Below, piece by piece: positions 63,589 to 64,000 of a DNA stretch of 64,000 nucleotides. Every line of letters begins with the position of its first letter. Position 1 is the stretch's first letter. Origin of the DNA: Asaia siamensis (lineage in GTDB: Bacteria > Pseudomonadota > Alphaproteobacteria > Acetobacterales > Acetobacteraceae). A program made the translations under genes and the position numbers. The notes under the pieces were generated by a model that saw only the letters and a program-made list of their open reading frames with translations, was not told the origin of the DNA and did not search any database. The DNA lies in assembly GCF_014635085.1 (NCBI RefSeq), contig NZ_BMCH01000004.1, positions 234,269 to 298,268 of the forward strand, in the 5' to 3' direction.

Positions 63589-64000
63589 TCAGAAGAGAAC
63601 GAGTGCCAGCAGCGAGAACAGGCCGGCCCCCATGCAGTAGAAGGCAAAAGGCGACAGCGCCCAGCGGTCGTGATTGCGGAAGTATTTCAGCAATACGGCA
63701 GTGCTGATCAGCGCGGTAACGCCTGCGGCGATCGCCGCCATCACCGAGATCTGCGCCATCTCGTGGCTGACGGTCATGTGGCGCAGCTGCCAGGCCTCGT
63801 GCACCGTTGCTGCCAGCACGGCAGGCTGAGCCATCAGAAGCGAGAAGCGTGCCGCTGTCTCATGATTGAGTCCGCGAACCAGGCCGGCATTGATGGTCGA
63901 GCCAGAGCGCGAGATGCCGGGGAACAGGGCAAGACACTGCCAGCAGCCGATCACCAGTGCGTCCTTGGCCGACATATCGGCAATGGCACGCTGTGGGCGA
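63589..64000 (-). CDS. uppP: Undecaprenyl-diphosphatase UppP/BacA, C-terminal part (cut by window)
   Basis: The frame is open to the window edge; the N-terminal half lies beyond it. The visible 137 residues hold the second catalytic motif L-F-P-G-I-S-R-S-G-S-T and R-F-S-L-L-M-A-Q-P-A-V, followed by four hydrophobic helices. It dephosphorylates undecaprenyl diphosphate for cell-wall lipid carrier recycling. Confidence 0.93.
   Translation of the reverse strand, partial: RPQRAIADMSAKDALVIGCWQCLALFPGISRSGSTINAGLVRGLNHETAARFSLLMAQPAVLAATVHEAWQLRHMTVSHEMAQISVMAAIAAGVTALISTAVLLKYFRNHDRWALSPFAFYCMGAGLFSLLALVLF

Overview
The window looks like chromosomal DNA of an acetic acid bacterium (Acetobacteraceae, Alphaproteobacteria). 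This rests on the GC-rich codon use, the his gene order, the density of periplasmic redox and efflux genes, and the tetrose/polyol catabolism locus. The genus cannot be fixed by eye; Asaia, Gluconobacter or a near relative would fit.

Layout. (1) 1-4.7 kb: the 3' end of a large hemagglutinin/CdiA-type exoprotein gene, interrupted by one in-frame TGA and ending in a type-24-like polymorphic toxin domain. It is coupled by a TTGA overlap to an AT-rich immunity-type gene, followed by a decayed IS6-like element and an IS5-family element. (2) 4.7-9.2 kb: a periplasmic methionine-oxidation repair locus: a Met-rich secreted peptide, a YedY-type molybdoenzyme with a b-type cytochrome, MsrB, MsrA, an ECF sigma factor (SigF type) and an NrsF-type anti-sigma factor. 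Three promoters of the exact form GTAACY-N16-CGAA serve its three transcription units. (3) 9.2-17.4 kb: electrophile and peroxide detoxification genes (three GSTs, SDR, two carboxymuconolactone-decarboxylase-fold proteins, peroxiredoxin, Old Yellow Enzyme) with a LysR regulator and two copies of an ATTCC-N5-GGAAT operator. (4) 17.4-19.8 kb: a frameshifted SDR gene, a tyrosine integrase and tRNA-Glu(CTC). (5) 19.8-24.4 kb: histidine operon hisB-DUF2628-hisH-(GNAT)hisA-hisF-hisE-hinT, with hisA fused in frame to an acetyltransferase. (6) 24.5-35.6 kb: housekeeping genes (nitroreductase, UbiH-like hydroxylase, MscS channel, pyrD, TPP riboswitch-thiC, SMR transporter, cvpA-purF). (7) 35.7-48.6 kb: a TetR-controlled HAE1 RND tripartite pump, then an HME-type RND system. 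(8) 48.7-49.7 kb: a zinc alcohol dehydrogenase. (9) 49.8-61.8 kb: a tetritol/tetrulose catabolic locus. (10) 62-64 kb: an amino acid permease with an apparent 5' frameshift, and the 3' part of uppP.

How the main systems work together. In region 2, oxidised periplasmic methionine would be formed on a sacrificial Met-rich peptide and reduced by MsrA/MsrB (and possibly the molybdoenzyme), with SigF/NrsF sensing the oxidant. In region 9, an FGGY kinase plus a GlpD-like dehydrogenase (EryA/EryB-like) and a DhaK-DhaL kinase (erythrulose-kinase-like) appear to be two entry points. They would converge on a TIM-like isomerase and a variant RpiB, giving erythrose 4-phosphate for the pentose phosphate pathway, with a dedicated ABC importer and two DeoR regulators. 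The second entry point would suit acetic acid bacteria, which oxidise erythritol to L-erythrulose in the periplasm. These pathway assignments are inference from family and context.
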